From Cellulophaga omnivescoria (GTDB taxonomy: Bacteria; Bacteroidota; Bacteroidia; Flavobacteriales; Flavobacteriaceae), in contig NZ_MDDP01000015.1 of assembly GCF_001999725.1 (NCBI RefSeq), forward strand, positions 62,001-126,000: 64,000 nt of DNA. The letters run 5' to 3'. Shown here piece by piece: positions 63,421 to 64,000 of this stretch. Positions within the stretch are counted from its first letter, which is position 1, and every line of letters starts with the position of its first letter. A model generated the notes under the pieces. It saw only the letters and a list, made by a program, of their open reading frames with translations. It had not been told where the DNA came from and ran no database searches. Both the position numbers and the translations under genes were made by a program.

Positions 63421-64000
63421 ATGATAAAAAACATAGTATTACTAGTGTTTTTAGGCACGTTAATTGCAAAAAATAATACTGTTGAAACGGTTTTACATTT
63501 TAATATACTTCATAAAAATAAAATTGTAGGAAGTTTAGTAACAACAAAAACAATAGATGATAACGTTATAAATTACCATAGTTTTACAAACATACAAGCT
63601 AAAATTATAACAACTATAAATGTAAAATATACGTATAACGTAGCTTTTAAAAATAAGGAACTAAACAAGGCAGATGTTAGTATTATGCTAAATAATAAAG
63701 TTTATGCAGAAACAAATACAGAACGTAATAACAAAGAGTATAAGATAACCAAAAACAAAAAGATTAGCACATTTAATGAGCCTATAACATTTACTACTGT
63801 ACAATTATATTTTACGGAGCCTTTGCATATAACAACGTGTTACTCTGAGCAAGATGCAGTTATGAATACTTTAGTTTATTTAGGAAATCATAAATACAAA
63901 AAAGTAAACGCCAAGGGCAACGAGAATATTTATACCTATAAAAATGGTGTTTTATATGAGGCGAGTATAGATGGTGGGCTCATCAATTTTACAATGAAAA
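63421..64000 (+). CDS. DUF6134-like secreted protein, truncated by window edge
   Basis: An open frame begins at the ATG at 63421 and stays open to the right edge (193 residues seen). The N-terminus looks like a short signal peptide (MIKNIVLLVFLGTLIAKN). The body matches DUF6134 as I remember it: HFNILHKNKIVGSLVTTK, VKYTYNVAFKN, a late YFTEPLHITTCYSEQD, YLGNHKYKKVNAKGNENIY and ASIDGG. No function is known for that family; it is a periplasmic beta-rich protein. The GTCTAGTT motifs lie about 220 bases upstream in its own reading direction. Confidence 0.7.
   Translation, partial: MIKNIVLLVFLGTLIAKNNTVETVLHFNILHKNKIVGSLVTTKTIDDNVINYHSFTNIQAKIITTINVKYTYNVAFKNKELNKADVSIMLNNKVYAETNTERNNKEYKITKNKKISTFNEPITFTTVQLYFTEPLHITTCYSEQDAVMNTLVYLGNHKYKKVNAKGNENIYTYKNGVLYEASIDGGLINFTMK

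Overview
The window comes from a marine-type member of the Bacteroidota, most likely the Flavobacteriaceae. The evidence is AT-rich DNA, several SusC/SusD (RagA/RagB) outer-membrane pairs, ECF sigma/FecR pairs, TPR-LuxR and hybrid AraC regulators, lipoproteins with Ser/Cys-rich signal ends, starts without Shine-Dalgarno sequences, and tRNA promoters of the Bacteroidota form (TTG about 20 bases before TAnnTTTG). I see no insertion sequence, phage gene or CRISPR array.

Left third (1-28 kb): nutrient-uptake loci. The end of a SusC gene and its SusD lead to a secreted phosphatase that joins a GDPD/AIM6-like domain to an alkaline phosphatase. Next is an ECF sigma/FecR locus (4366-18476): sigma factor (divergent), FecR, STN-type SusC, SusD, four TlpA-like thioredoxin proteins in the order A-B-B-A, a free-standing DsbD N-terminal domain and an unrecognised secreted protein. 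A second locus runs on the minus strand: metallophosphoesterase, sigma factor, FecR, STN-type SusC, SusD and a small membrane protein (27973 down to 18688).

Middle (28-50 kb): a TspO-like protein, an orphan hybrid two-component regulator with a sugar-binding-protein sensor, tRNA-Arg, tRNA-Ser and tRNA-Pro, and a GH3-like protein. A stress and envelope neighbourhood follows: a secreted zinc-peptidase-like protein, cardiolipin synthase, Dps, AraC regulators, two very small proteins, TerC, a PAS histidine kinase with its receiver, a DUF2383 protein, an aldehyde dehydrogenase, a ribosome hibernation factor, an NADP oxidoreductase, an AI-2E-type permease and a YihY/BrkB protein.

Right end (50-64 kb): an AraC regulator is divergent from a class I cytochrome P450 system (P450, 2Fe-2S ferredoxin, ferredoxin reductase). 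These converge on a sugar isomerase/epimerase-like protein, which lies downstream of a SusC-SusD-surface-glycan-binding-protein operon. Upstream of that operon lies a TPR-LuxR regulator. A repeated GTCTAGTT motif occurs both in the SusC promoter region and upstream of the regulator. A DUF6134-like gene runs off the right edge.

The two most interesting units are the redox-protein array attached to the first FecR locus, and the P450/AraC/epimerase/SusCD neighbourhood, which resembles oxidative demethylation of algal methyl-sugars. Substrates for both are inferences.
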